Part shown: positions 9,087 through 18,127 of the stretch, piece by piece
How the letters are laid out: every line of letters starts with the position of its first letter
Numbering within the stretch: the stretch's first letter is position 1
NCBI RefSeq assembly: GCF_029537375.1
Contig: NZ_CP120679.1
Coordinates: 1,476,001 to 1,540,000, forward strand
Direction of reading: 5' to 3'
Length of the DNA: 64,000 bases
From: Bacillus sp. HSf4
GTDB taxonomy: Bacteria > Bacillota > Bacilli > Bacillales > Bacillaceae
Notes under the pieces: generated by a model
The model's input: only the letters and a program-made list of their open reading frames with translations
Database searches by the model: none
What the model was told of the DNA's origin: nothing
Made by a program: the position numbers and the translations under genes

Positions 9087-10013
9087 TTGTTGAAAATAAC
9101 GCCTCAACGGCTGAAAAAAGGAGATATGGTCGGAGTGATCGCACCGGCCAGTCCGCCTGATCCGGAAAAGCTGGATGCCGCCGTCGCTTTTTTACAAGAG
9201 CTGGGCCTTCGTGTCAAACTGGGCCGGGCCGCGGCAAAAAAACACGGCTATCTCGCAGGACGTGATGAAGAGCGGCTGAGCGATTTTCATGACATGTTTT
9301 TAGATCCTGCCGTCAAAGCGGTGATCTGCGCTTGCGGCGGATATGGAACGGCAAGAATCGCCGGAAACATCGACTATCAGATCTTGAAAAACAACCCGAA
9401 AATTTTCTGGGGCTACTCAGATATTACTTTTTTGCATACAGCCATCAGGCAGCAGACGGGGCTTGTCACTTTTCACGGGCCGATGCTCAGCTCGGACATC
9501 GGCCGGGATGACGTCGATCCGCTGACAAAACATTCGTTTCGACAGCTTTTTCAAAAATCGACGCTTACTTTGACGGATGACACCTCGCCTTTGAAGACGG
9601 TTGTGAAAGGGAAGGTGAAGGGGGAGCTTGCCGGCGGTAATCTCGCCCTTTTAACGACCACGCTCGGAACTCCGTTTGAAATCGATGTAAAAGGAAAGCT
9701 TTTGTTTATCGAAGATGTCGATGAGGAGCCTTATCGCATTGACCGGATGCTGAATCATCTGCAGATGGCGGGAAAGCTTTCCGACGCCGCCGGGATGTTG
9801 ATTTGCGATTTTCATAACTGCACACCGAAAAAACGCGAGCAATCGCTGACACTGAAAGAGCTGATCGAAGACTATATCGTCCCCGAGGGAAAACCGGCGC
9901 TGTCCGGCTTTAAAATCGGCCATTCATCACCGAACATCGCCGTGCCGATCGGGGCGGAGGCCGTGTTGGATGCCGATCGGAAACAGCTGACGATCGAGCC
10001 GGGAATTTCTTAA
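9087..10013 (+). CDS. ykfA: LD-carboxypeptidase YkfA (peptidase S66)
   Basis: The 308-aa protein resembles LdcA, which removes the terminal D-Ala from murein tetrapeptides. Likely catalytic residues are S111 (WGYSDIT), E209 (FIEDVDEEPY) and H279 (KIGHSSP), the S66 Ser-Glu-His set. TTG 9087 is the best start, six bases after AGGGGGT. It is the first of four ykf genes that process imported murein peptides before YkfB epimerises L-Ala-D-Glu. Confidence 0.88.
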   Translation: MLKITPQRLKKGDMVGVIAPASPPDPEKLDAAVAFLQELGLRVKLGRAAAKKHGYLAGRDEERLSDFHDMFLDPAVKAVICACGGYGTARIAGNIDYQILKNNPKIFWGYSDITFLHTAIRQQTGLVTFHGPMLSSDIGRDDVDPLTKHSFRQLFQKSTLTLTDDTSPLKTVVKGKVKGELAGGNLALLTTTLGTPFEIDVKGKLLFIEDVDEEPYRIDRMLNHLQMAGKLSDAAGMLICDFHNCTPKKREQSLTLKELIEDYIVPEGKPALSGFKIGHSSPNIAVPIGAEAVLDADRKQLTIEPGIS

Positions 10014-10037
10014 AACTTAAGAGAAAGGAGGGCCGGC

Positions 10038-11132
10038 ATGCAGATCACCGACATCACCACATACCGTGCCAGCGTTCGCCTGAAAAAACCGTTTAAAACC
10101 GCGCTTCGAACCGTACATACCGCAGAGGCTGTCATCGTGAAAATCACAGCTGAGAACGGGGCGATAGGCTGGGGAGAAGCGCCTCCGACCGCCGTCATCA
10201 CCGGCGAAACGCTTGAAAGCATCGAAGGGGCGATCAAACAGGTCTTCGCCCCGGCGCTGATCGGCCAAAGTTTACTGAGAGCGGACGCCATTTTTCATAC
10301 AATCGAAAAGCTGATGATTGGAAACACAAGTGCGAAAGCGGCCGTTGATATGGCTGTTTATGACTGTTTAGCGCAAATGTGCGGCCTGCCTCTTTATCAA
10401 TTTTTGGGGGGATACAGGCGGGAGATGGAGACGGACTTTACCGTCAGTGTCAACGACCCCGAAGAAATGGGAAAGGATGCCGCACGCTATATAAAAGAAG
10501 GCTATCACACCTTGAAAATCAAAATCGGAAAAGACGACATCGCAACAGACCTGGCCCGTATCCGCGAAATCCGCAAGGTAAGCGGGTCCGGGGTTAACAT
10601 CCGGCTCGACGTGAATCAAGGCTGGACAGTGAAGCAGGCGATAGGAGCCATTCGCAAGATGGAAGATGAAGGTCTTGATATTGAGCTTGTGGAGCAGCCT
10701 GTCCACAGACACGATCTTGAAGGTTTGAAGCAAGTAACAGATGCAGTGGATACGCCGATCATGGCGGATGAAAGCGTCTTTACAGCAGAGGAGGCGTTCC
10801 TGGTTTTGAAAACAAGAAGCGCCGACATGATCAATATCAAGCTGATGAAAGCGGGCGGCATCCGCCAGGCGCTGACGATCAATGCGATGGCAGAAGCCTG
10901 CGGTGTGGAATGCATGGCTGGAAGCATGATCGAAACGAGGCTCGGCATTACAGCCGCCGCGCACTTTGCCGCAAGCCAGAAAAACGTGACAAGATTTGAC
11001 TTTGACGCACCGCTTATGCTGAAAGAAGACATCGTCCAGGGCGGCATCATTTATGAAGGCAGGAAACTGACGATTCCGGAAGTCCCGGGACTCGGGATTG
11101 ATTATATCAAAGGTTTAAGGGGAGATGACTGA
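10038..11132 (+). CDS. ykfB: L-Ala-D/L-Glu epimerase YkfB
   Basis: The 364-aa enolase-superfamily enzyme converts L-Ala-D-Glu from peptidoglycan into L-Ala-L-Glu so ordinary peptidases can cleave it. Active-site residues are all in place: K160 and K162 (TLKIKIG), metal ligands D191, E219 and D244, and the opposing base K268 (NIKLMKAGG). The ATG follows AAGGAGGG. The stop overlaps the ykfC start (ATGA), showing translational coupling. Confidence 0.93.
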   Translation: MQITDITTYRASVRLKKPFKTALRTVHTAEAVIVKITAENGAIGWGEAPPTAVITGETLESIEGAIKQVFAPALIGQSLLRADAIFHTIEKLMIGNTSAKAAVDMAVYDCLAQMCGLPLYQFLGGYRREMETDFTVSVNDPEEMGKDAARYIKEGYHTLKIKIGKDDIATDLARIREIRKVSGSGVNIRLDVNQGWTVKQAIGAIRKMEDEGLDIELVEQPVHRHDLEGLKQVTDAVDTPIMADESVFTAEEAFLVLKTRSADMINIKLMKAGGIRQALTINAMAEACGVECMAGSMIETRLGITAAAHFAASQKNVTRFDFDAPLMLKEDIVQGGIIYEGRKLTIPEVPGLGIDYIKGLRGDD

Positions 11133-12019
11133 TGACGGTCTATACAGCCGCCGTCGCGGTAGCCAATGTTTGGACACATCCCGAAGCACCGCGCCGTGCA
11201 GATGAAATGATGCTCTCAAAACCCGCTCCTATCAGACATTGGCTTGAGTCACTAGCATATGAAGACCGCCTTGCGCTGTGTACGGAAAACCTTCTGCAAA
11301 CACAGGTTTTATTCGGCGAAGATGTCGAGGTGCTCGAGGAAAAGGACGGCTGGGCATCTGTCGTCATTCCCGGCCAGCCATCTGCGAAAAATGAGCGTGG
11401 TTATCCGGGCTGGATTCCCGCAGCCTGCCTGGTCAGAAAAACAGATCCCAAGACCGAAAGCTGCGCCGTTATTCAAAAACCGACTGCTTTTTTATATGAT
11501 CAAAAGAAAACAAAAGAACTCGAATTAAGCTTTCTCACAAAGCTCGCTGTTCTATCGGAGGAGAGCGGCTGGTTTGAAGTGGCGACGCCATTGGGACGAA
11601 AATGGCTGAAAAAAGCAGATGCGACAATCAAAGGACATCGCAAAGGCTCTGGCAAAGACATCGTGCAAACGGGAAAAGCGTTTTTAAACCTTCCGTATCT
11701 ATGGGGGGGAATGAGCGGATTCGGCTATGATTGTTCAGGGTTTGCCTTCAATATGCTGAAAGCCAACGGACACCTCGCCCCCCGCGATGCCGGTGATCAG
11801 GCAAAAGGAGGCAAAGACGTTTCTTTAAGCCATCTGGAGGAGGGGGATTTGCTGTTTTTTGCATATGAAGAGGGCCAAGGCCGGGTCCATCATGTTGGCA
11901 TCTACTGTGGGGAAGGGCGGATGCTCCACTCGCCGAAAACGGGAAAATCGATTGAAATCATATCTCTTAAAGGCACGATTTATGAAAAAGAGCTGTGTGC
12001 GGCAAGGCGCTACTTTTAA
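11132..12019 (+). CDS. ykfC: Gamma-D-glutamyl-L-diamino acid endopeptidase YkfC (NlpC/P60)
   Basis: The 295-aa protein has two N-terminal SH3b-like domains (about 1-165) and a C-terminal NlpC/P60 cysteine peptidase with C201 (YDCSGFAF) and H254 (HHVGIY). It lacks a signal peptide, so it acts in the cytoplasm on imported murein peptides, cutting between D-Glu and the diamino acid. Start overlaps the ykfB stop by one base. Confidence 0.9.
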   Translation: MTVYTAAVAVANVWTHPEAPRRADEMMLSKPAPIRHWLESLAYEDRLALCTENLLQTQVLFGEDVEVLEEKDGWASVVIPGQPSAKNERGYPGWIPAACLVRKTDPKTESCAVIQKPTAFLYDQKKTKELELSFLTKLAVLSEESGWFEVATPLGRKWLKKADATIKGHRKGSGKDIVQTGKAFLNLPYLWGGMSGFGYDCSGFAFNMLKANGHLAPRDAGDQAKGGKDVSLSHLEEGDLLFFAYEEGQGRVHHVGIYCGEGRMLHSPKTGKSIEIISLKGTIYEKELCAARRYF

Positions 12020-12042
12020 ACAAAAACGAAGGGGAGATCGCC

Positions 12043-13062
12043 ATGAAAATAGATACACTCCTAAAAGTCAGCCGGCTGAAAATGCATTTTGACGCCGGGA
12101 AAGGCAAAACGGTCAAAGCGGTCGACGGCATTTCCTTTGAGATCAAAGAAGGGGAGACATTCGGGCTTGTCGGTGAATCAGGCTGCGGCAAATCGACTTC
12201 AGGGCGGGTGCTGCTGCGCCTTTATAAACCGACCGAAGGCGAGGTGACATATCGGGGCGTCAATATCCATCAATTGAATGAGCAAGAGGCGTTTCAGTAC
12301 AATCGCAAAATCCAGATGATTTTTCAAGACCCGTACGCCTCACTGAATCCGCGCCTGACGGTCAGGGATATTATGATGGAGCCGATGGAAATCCACGGTT
12401 TATACGGGGGAAATAAAGGGCGCCTCAAAAAAGCGGACGAGCTCTTGGAAGCCGTCGGCTTGCACAAAAGCTTTGCCGATCGCTATGCGCACGAATTCAG
12501 CGGCGGTCAGAGGCAGAGAATCGGCATTGCCAGGGCGCTCACGCTTGAACCGGAATTCATCGTCTGTGATGAACCGATCTCAGCTCTTGACGTCTCCGTA
12601 CAAGCGCAGGTCGTCAATCTCCTGAAAAAACTGCAAAAAGAAAAAGGGCTCACCTTCCTGTTTATCGCTCACGACCTTTCAATGGTCAAGCATATCAGCG
12701 ACCGCATCGGTGTCATGTACCTCGGAAACATGGTTGAAATCACAGACAGCGGCAAGCTCTATCGAGAACCGCTTCACCCGTATACACAGGCCCTTTTATC
12801 CGCAATTCCGATCCCCGACCCGGACATCGAAGATAAGCGGAAGCGAATCATTTTAAAAGGCGAGCTCCCGAGCCCGATCGACCCGCCGAGCGGCTGTGTG
12901 TTCAGGACAAGGTGTCCGGCGGCAATGGACATATGCGCACTGGAAAAGCCCGTGTTGAAGGAAGCGGACACAGGCCACTTAGTCGCCTGCCATTTGTATG
13001 ATGGAGACGTGAGAAAAGATGAAGAAGCGGGCGGCCCGAAATTGACGATGCAGGCTAGATAA
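12043..13062 (+). CDS. ykfD: Oligopeptide/dipeptide ABC transporter ATPase YkfD
   Basis: The 339-aa ATPase of the DppF/OppF type has Walker A GESGCGKS (44-51), signature FSGGQRQR, Walker B IVCDEPISALD and the C-terminal SGCVFRTRC segment. The Dpp system encodes only DppD upstream, so YkfD is the likely second ATPase. ATG 12043 follows AAGGGGAGAT; the longer upstream open frame overlaps ykfC and lacks a ribosome site. Confidence 0.88.
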   Translation: MKIDTLLKVSRLKMHFDAGKGKTVKAVDGISFEIKEGETFGLVGESGCGKSTSGRVLLRLYKPTEGEVTYRGVNIHQLNEQEAFQYNRKIQMIFQDPYASLNPRLTVRDIMMEPMEIHGLYGGNKGRLKKADELLEAVGLHKSFADRYAHEFSGGQRQRIGIARALTLEPEFIVCDEPISALDVSVQAQVVNLLKKLQKEKGLTFLFIAHDLSMVKHISDRIGVMYLGNMVEITDSGKLYREPLHPYTQALLSAIPIPDPDIEDKRKRIILKGELPSPIDPPSGCVFRTRCPAAMDICALEKPVLKEADTGHLVACHLYDGDVRKDEEAGGPKLTMQAR

Positions 13063-13082
13063 AGCAGTGGCGGACGAAAAAA

Positions 13083-13103
13083 GAGGAGCCTTGACGGCTC
13101 CTC
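13083..13103 (-). terminator. ykgA terminator
   Basis: Stem GAGGAGCC / GGCTCCTC. On the minus strand it is followed by TTTTTTCG; the plus strand has no T-run, so it mainly ends ykgA, whose stop codon lies in the stem. Confidence 0.8.
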
Positions 13104-13968
13104 AACTGCAGCTTCTCACGATCGGCATCGTACAGCATCTAAATGATCCGCCGGATTTGATAATCTCGGACAGATCGATTTCAATCACTGTATAGCCCCG
13201 GTTCCTAAGCTGATTGTTGACATTTTTGTTATCGGGGAGGCTGATGACGGTTTGATTGCCGATGGCCAGGACGTTTGTTCCGAGTGTGAACTGTTCATCA
13301 TCCGTTATGTCGATCAGATCGTAGTGTTTCCCTAGTATCTGGTATTCTTGTTCTCCCAAGGCTTTTGGATAAACGAGCGCTTCTGTTGGAGAAAGAATGT
13401 TAAAGACGCAGTCCAGGTGGAGAAATGTTTCTTCAAACGGAATCGGAATGACTTCATATGAGGGAAGCTGCCGTTTAAGCTCCCGAACAGCTGAAAATGT
13501 CGTTCTGTGGCTGATTCCGGCGAAGACGGTGTTTTGATCAATCAAAATGTCTCCGCCTTCAATTTGATATCCTTCGTTAAAGGTCTTATAGGATATGTTT
13601 TCCTTGCCGAGCCATTCCTGCAACACGTTCTCTTCACCTTGGCGGATATCGGCGGAAAGCTGAGCGGAGAAAACGGTCTCGCCGATGATAAACCCGATGT
13701 CCCTCGTGAATATCTGCTCAGGAAATTGGCTCAGCGCAGGCAGAAGCACCACTTCAACACCGCGTTTCTCCAATTCCTCAATCAATCTGTTATGCTGCTG
13801 GACGGCCAGCGTTTTATCGATGTTTTCTTTATGGTAGTATTTTTGTGTAGCATTGATGACTTCAGCAATTTCCATGTATTCGGGTCTGCATAGCACAACT
13901 TTTTTTAAAAGATCATATTCGCTGCTGCAGCTTGCTTGATAATCTTTTTTCGGCGTTGCTGAGTCCAT
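13102..13968 (-). CDS. ykgA: Amidinotransferase/dimethylargininase-like hydrolase YkgA
   Basis: The 288-aa protein belongs to the guanidine-modifying (arginine deiminase/DDAH) superfamily. Visible are the N-terminal Glu/Asp-rich FTRDIGF segment, EGGDI, the catalytic HLDCVF histidine, and a C-terminal SGGSFRCCTMP cysteine loop. The substrate (an arginine derivative or other guanidino compound) is not known. Of two close starts, ATG 13968 is preceded by GGGGGAG at good spacing, while ATG 13983 abuts its ribosome site. Convergent with ykfD. Confidence 0.82.
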   Translation of the reverse strand: MDSATPKKDYQASCSSEYDLLKKVVLCRPEYMEIAEVINATQKYYHKENIDKTLAVQQHNRLIEELEKRGVEVVLLPALSQFPEQIFTRDIGFIIGETVFSAQLSADIRQGEENVLQEWLGKENISYKTFNEGYQIEGGDILIDQNTVFAGISHRTTFSAVRELKRQLPSYEVIPIPFEETFLHLDCVFNILSPTEALVYPKALGEQEYQILGKHYDLIDITDDEQFTLGTNVLAIGNQTVISLPDNKNVNNQLRNRGYTVIEIDLSEIIKSGGSFRCCTMPIVRSCS

Positions 13969-14149
13969 ATTTCTCTCCCCCATCTTCCTTTCATACTTTC
14001 ATTATTCCCTTCGCAAGATTGGAAATAAACGTTTTAGCAAGAAAATCTCACAAGTATCCGGATAAAAAACTTTAGACAAATGAATTCTAATAGTGTTTAA
14101 TAAAGAACATTCACCTTATAAACAATCAGACATCAAAGGAGTAATGGAC

Positions 14150-14668
14150 ATGACAGGACCAGAAAAAAGATACTGCCGGGAATCAAAAGTTGTGAAAACA
14201 AGCCGGGTGTTTCCGCTTGATACAAACAACCACAACACACTGTTCGGGGGAAAGCTGATGAGTTATATCGACGATATTGCATCGATATCTGCAGCAAGGC
14301 ATTCCAGGTGTGAAACGGTCACCGCTTCAATGGATTCCGTCGATTTTCTTGAGCCGATCCGGCAGGAGGATTCCGTGTGCCTTGAATCGTATGTGACATG
14401 GGTCGGTAAAACATCAATGGAAGTGTTTGTGAAAGTGATTAAAGAACATTTGCTGACGGGCGAACGCAAGCTTGCGGCAACATCCTTTTTAACATTTGTG
14501 GCTCTTGACAAAAACGGAAATCCCCAGCCTGTTCCACAGGTCGAGCCGGAGACGGAAGAAGAGATCATGCTGCACAAAACAGCCGAACAGCGGGCGGAAG
14601 AACGCAAAAGCCACCGGAAGCACAGCAAAGCCCTCGCTCAGGCCCTCGCTGTAGACAAGCCATGGTAA
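14150..14668 (+). CDS. ykhA: Acyl-CoA thioesterase YkhA (hotdog fold)
   Basis: The 172-aa protein carries the hotdog thioesterase motif NNHNTLFGGKLMSYID and the later SMEVFVKV strand typical of cytosolic acyl-CoA hydrolases of the BACH/YciA type. The C-terminus is a charged helical tail. ATG 14150 lies eight bases after AAAGGAG; ATG 14144 is too close. In B. subtilis ykgB and hmp lie in this neighbourhood, but they are not present here. Confidence 0.85.
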   Translation: MTGPEKRYCRESKVVKTSRVFPLDTNNHNTLFGGKLMSYIDDIASISAARHSRCETVTASMDSVDFLEPIRQEDSVCLESYVTWVGKTSMEVFVKVIKEHLLTGERKLAATSFLTFVALDKNGNPQPVPQVEPETEEEIMLHKTAEQRAEERKSHRKHSKALAQALAVDKPW

Positions 14669-14675
14669 TCAAAGC

Positions 14676-14749
14676 CGCCAACACTCGCCTGTTTAATAGC
14701 AGCCGGGGTCTTGGCGTTTTTTTGTAAGGACGGTTGAACCGTCCTTATT
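14676..14749 (+). terminator. ykhA terminator and second hairpin
   Basis: CGCCAA (14676) pairs with TTGGCG (14711-14716) around an inner stem, then seven Ts. A second hairpin AAGGACGG-TTGAA-CCGTCCTT follows at 14726-14746. Confidence 0.75.
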
Positions 14750-15052
14750 GCTTTTCTTCAGCCGAAAGCTCCTCGCCTCGAATCACACTCACCAAGTTAA
14801 CCTGCGGAAAAGCTCAAACATCTCCGTTCACCGATTAGCCACAATTTTATTTATTATTCTGAAAAATCAATCTGCCATCATCTTCATTTCAGCTGCCTTC
14901 ATATTTAGGTAAGTTTTGCACTATGTCCTTGGGGAATTCGTCATACATCTCTTGGTAAATGACGAAAAAAATAGGAGGAAAATCTGTTGTTTTATGTATT
15001 TTTATAGAATATATTAGTTTTTGTGAAAAAATTTAGATGGAAGGTGCAAGTA
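14750..15052 (+). promoter_or_regulatory. pel upstream region with promoter
   Basis: About 300 bases without a gene. A promoter reads TTGTTT (14987-14992), 17 bp, TATATT (15010-15015), and an AAGGTG ribosome site lies at 15041-15046. I saw no convincing CcpA cre site. Confidence 0.6.
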
Positions 15053-16345
15053 TTGAAAAAATTTTTTTGTAGCATGATGATTTTTCCTCTGCTGATGTTC
15101 GGCTCGTCTTTTTCCGTCCAAGCAGCAGACCACGGACGAGAAACATTGGGGGCCAAAGACGGCTGGGGCGCATATGGAGATGGAACAACCGGCGGTGCCG
15201 ACGCTTCTTCAGACCATGTGTACACAGCTGAAAACCGGAAGCAGCTTGTTGAAGCGCTCGGAGGGAACAACAGCAAGAACGGCACGAATGACACGCCGAA
15301 AATCATCTATGTGAAAGGTACGATTGATCTCAGTGTCGATGATCAAAACAAGCCTCTGGGCTATGATGATTATAAAGATCCTGACTACAGCATTGAAGAG
15401 TATTTGAAAGCTTATGACCCGAAGAAATGGGGCAAAAAAGAACCGTCAGGAAAGCTTGAAGAAGCAAGACTCCGCTCTGAAAAGAACGAGAAAGAACGCG
15501 TTATCATTCGCGTCGGTTCCAATACGACGATCATCGGATTGGGCGATGATGCGAAAATCATCGGCGGCGGCCTTTATATCAAAGGTGTCGAAAATATCAT
15601 TGTCCGCAATATCGAGTTTGAAAATGCCTATGATTTCTTCCCCGGCTGGGATCCGACCGACGGAAGCAGCGGGAACTGGAACTCTGAATTTGATAATCTG
15701 TTAATCGAGTCATCCAAGCATATCTGGATCGACCATTGCTCATTCAATGACGGAAATAAGCCTGATGAGGAAACCGAGACTTATTTCGGACGCGAATTTC
15801 AGCACCATGACGGACTGCTTGATATCAAAAAACAGTCTGACTTCATCACTGTTTCCTACAATGTGTTTGCAGGTCATTCGAAAAACACGATTGTCGGATC
15901 AAGCGACAGTTATAAAGCCGATAATGGCCATCTGAGAGTGACATTCCACCACAACATGTACGAAAATATTAAAGAGCGTGCGCCGCGTGTACGTTACGGT
16001 AAAGTGCACATCTACAACAACTATTTTAAAAGCACGAAAAACTACAATTATTCATGGGGTGTCGGCTACTCTTCAAAAATATATGCGGAAGACAACTACT
16101 TCGAGATGCCTGAAGGAACAAAGCCGCAGAAGCTGATGAAGGTCTTTAAAGGAGACGAGCTCTATGAACAAGACATGCTGCTGAATGATCAAAAAATCAG
16201 TGTTGTCTCCGCTTATAATGAAGCGAACGATGCGTCGATCAAAACAACAGTAGGCTGGACGCCTGAGCTCTATGAAAAAATCGACGATGCCGCCGATGTG
16301 CCTGAGATTGTACAAGCACAAGCCGGTGTTGGAAAACTGCAATAA
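15053..16345 (+). CDS. pel: Secreted pectate lyase, polysaccharide lyase family 1
   Basis: The 430-aa precursor has a signal peptide (basic start, hydrophobic core, cleavage after SVQA) and a PL1 beta-helix. Family marks are IWIDHCSF, calcium-site acidic residues near HHDGLLDIKK, and the catalytic-arginine segment RAPRVRYGKVH. It cleaves polygalacturonate by beta-elimination outside the cell. TTG 15053 is preferred: it sits six bases after AAGGTG and gives a normal signal peptide; GTG 15023 would add ten residues without a ribosome site. B. subtilis lacks a pel gene at this place. Confidence 0.9.
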   Translation: MKKFFCSMMIFPLLMFGSSFSVQAADHGRETLGAKDGWGAYGDGTTGGADASSDHVYTAENRKQLVEALGGNNSKNGTNDTPKIIYVKGTIDLSVDDQNKPLGYDDYKDPDYSIEEYLKAYDPKKWGKKEPSGKLEEARLRSEKNEKERVIIRVGSNTTIIGLGDDAKIIGGGLYIKGVENIIVRNIEFENAYDFFPGWDPTDGSSGNWNSEFDNLLIESSKHIWIDHCSFNDGNKPDEETETYFGREFQHHDGLLDIKKQSDFITVSYNVFAGHSKNTIVGSSDSYKADNGHLRVTFHHNMYENIKERAPRVRYGKVHIYNNYFKSTKNYNYSWGVGYSSKIYAEDNYFEMPEGTKPQKLMKVFKGDELYEQDMLLNDQKISVVSAYNEANDASIKTTVGWTPELYEKIDDAADVPEIVQAQAGVGKLQ

Positions 16346-16352
16346 TATCGTA

Positions 16353-16381
16353 AGCGGGCATGTGGCATGCCTGCTTTTTTT
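16353..16381 (+). terminator. pel terminator
   Basis: Ten-pair stem AGCGGGCATG-TGG-CATGCCTGCT followed by a run of seven Ts. Confidence 0.85.
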
Positions 16382-16389
16382 ACGTCTGC

Positions 16390-16447
16390 TATCTTGCATA
16401 ACAAAATAGTGTGTGGTAAGGTGTAAGTATCTTGTATGACAAGATAC
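16390..16447 (+). promoter_or_regulatory. Tandem dyads before padR gene
   Basis: GTATCTTGT-ATG-ACAAGATAC (16427-16447) is a perfect dyad with 9-bp arms. A degenerate copy, TATCTTGCATAACAAAATA, lies at 16390-16408. The position right before a PadR gene suggests autoregulation. Confidence 0.65.
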
Positions 16448-16462
16448 CGAAGGGAGAATATG

Positions 16463-16795
16463 ATGAGTTCGACGCAAATGCTGAAAGGGATTTTAGAAGG
16501 ATGTCTGCTTGCTGTCATCTCGAAAGGGGAAATCTACGGCTATGAAATGACAAAGGTTTTGTCGTCATACGGTTTTTCAGATATAAGCGAAGGGAGCATC
16601 TATCCGATTCTTTTGCGGATGCAAAAGGAGAATTGGGTCAAAACCGAGCTGAAAGCATCGGCGAGCGGGCCGAAGCGAAAATATTACACGCTTACACCTC
16701 AAGGAGAAGAGGAGCTCCAATCATTTATCACGAAATGGAAAACGCTGTCTGAGAGCGTAGACGCATTGCTGGACAAAAAGGTTGAGGGGAAGTGA
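16463..16795 (+). CDS. PadR-family transcriptional regulator
   Basis: The 110-aa protein is a PadR winged-helix regulator of the short (s2) type: N-terminal LKGILEGCLLAVIS, recognition segment YGYEMTKVLSSYGF, and the wing GPKRKYYTLTPQGEEEL. ATG 16463 follows AGGGAG by six bases. Downstream, six bases away, is a membrane protein with a HAAS-like N-terminus, the usual partner of such regulators. The inducer is unknown; the upstream dyads suggest it controls its own operon. Confidence 0.85.
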   Translation: MSSTQMLKGILEGCLLAVISKGEIYGYEMTKVLSSYGFSDISEGSIYPILLRMQKENWVKTELKASASGPKRKYYTLTPQGEEELQSFITKWKTLSESVDALLDKKVEGK

Positions 16796-16801
16796 AAAAA
16801 A

Positions 16802-17545
16802 GTGTTGTCAAAAGGCATGCAGGAAGTTTTAGATGATATGAGACTGTATTTGGTATCTAAAAGAAAAAGTGATAGAGAAATTAAAGGCATTATGGATGAA
16901 CTAACAGTTCACGCAGCAGAAGGCGAAAAAGAAGGAAAAAGCGTGCGGCAAATTTTCGGGGACTCTCCGAAAGCATATGCACAGGAGGTCGCAAAAGAGC
17001 TTTCGACAAAACCGAGGGAGAACGCACGGCTGGTGTTTTTCATTTTGCTCGGGGCGATCTCCCTGTTTATTTTCAATGATGCTGTAAACAGCAGTCTCAA
17101 CTATTCGCCATATGCGCTGATAGGCTATCCGCTTTACATTTTGCTCGGGATCATCATGACACCTGTTCTCGGACGCATTTCGGCATTTAAAGGAAAGAAA
17201 AGAACGGCCGTGTACATATCGATTTATTCCATTTTCATGTTTTCTTCCATCTTGGCTATCATCTTGCTCGACCGCTTCTGGGGCGCTCCGGTTCTCACGA
17301 TTGACGGTTCTGGGCGCTGGCTGGTCATGGCGGTTGCCTTCATCGTCATCGCCCTGCTCTCTTTTTGGATGAAAGTGAAATTTCTGGCGGCACTGCCCCC
17401 ATTGATCGCGGGCGTACATGTTTTGTTCCAGTGGCTTGAATGGAATTCACCGGGAGCGATGCTGGCGGAAGCGTATATTCCTTATCTCGGCCTGATTTTG
17501 CTTTCCGTCTTTGAAGCAAAGGGTTTCAAAAAAACGGCTCCATAA
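16802..17545 (+). CDS. Membrane protein with HAAS/DUF1700-like N-terminal domain
   Basis: The 247-aa protein has an alpha-helical N-terminus (about 1-70, with DREIKGIMDELTVHAAEGEKEG and FGDSPKAYAQEVAKEL) resembling HAAS-type domains, then about six to seven membrane segments. Such proteins are commonly paired with PadR regulators, as here. GTG 16802 is the likely start, though spacing from GAGGGG is long (about 12). Function is unknown. Confidence 0.65.
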   Translation: MLSKGMQEVLDDMRLYLVSKRKSDREIKGIMDELTVHAAEGEKEGKSVRQIFGDSPKAYAQEVAKELSTKPRENARLVFFILLGAISLFIFNDAVNSSLNYSPYALIGYPLYILLGIIMTPVLGRISAFKGKKRTAVYISIYSIFMFSSILAIILLDRFWGAPVLTIDGSGRWLVMAVAFIVIALLSFWMKVKFLAALPPLIAGVHVLFQWLEWNSPGAMLAEAYIPYLGLILLSVFEAKGFKKTAP

Positions 17546-17605
17546 ACATACCACTCATTTAAAGGGCCGGATTTTCTCAGTACGAAAACCAATAGGAGTG
17601 ACAGA

Positions 17606-18127
17606 ATGACATTTATAAAAGATTTACACACAAATGAACAGATGGCGCCTGTCACCGGAATTCTGTTCTCTGCCGCCAACGAAAATATTGAACGGCTGAA
17701 ATCGATCGTCTCCGGCATCAGCCAGGAGGAACTGGAATATAAAGGGGAACGCGGCGATCAAAACAGCATCGCCCAGCTGATCTATCATTTAATCAATGTC
17801 GACATCCGCTGGGTTTACAGATTGAGAGAAGAGGCGTTTCCAAGGGAGCTTGAAGATCGCTACGGACCGATGACAGATGAAAACGGCCGGTTGCCCGACG
17901 TAAAAGGTGTCCAGCTATCTGCTTTGCTCGAGCAGTATGATGAGGTGCTGGAATTATTGAAACATACCGTTAAAAGGTTTTCGGAAACAGACTTGCAGAA
18001 AAAGGTTCCATATGAAACAGGCGCTGCCACGATCCGCTGGGGGATTTGGCATCTGTCGGATCATAACCGCTATCATCAGGCGCATATTCAGGCATTGCTG
18101 AAAGAATTCCGAAAGCATGAAAGTTGA
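17606..18127 (+). CDS. ykkA: DinB-family putative metalloenzyme YkkA
   Basis: The 173-aa four-helix protein of the DinB/YfiT superfamily has candidate metal-ligand histidines in LIYHLINVD and WHLSDHNRYHQAHI. Some relatives act as bacillithiol-dependent transferases; no substrate is known for this one. The ATG follows AATAGGAGTGA. Its 3' end holds the -35 of the ykkCD leader. The name is by position before the guanidine riboswitch and similarity. Confidence 0.7.
   Translation: MTFIKDLHTNEQMAPVTGILFSAANENIERLKSIVSGISQEELEYKGERGDQNSIAQLIYHLINVDIRWVYRLREEAFPRELEDRYGPMTDENGRLPDVKGVQLSALLEQYDEVLELLKHTVKRFSETDLQKKVPYETGAATIRWGIWHLSDHNRYHQAHIQALLKEFRKHES

Noticed and set aside
14974..15007. AGGAGG followed by a six-codon TTG ORF upstream of pel
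   Set aside because: It overlaps the assigned pel promoter and would start before the expected transcript, so translation is unlikely.
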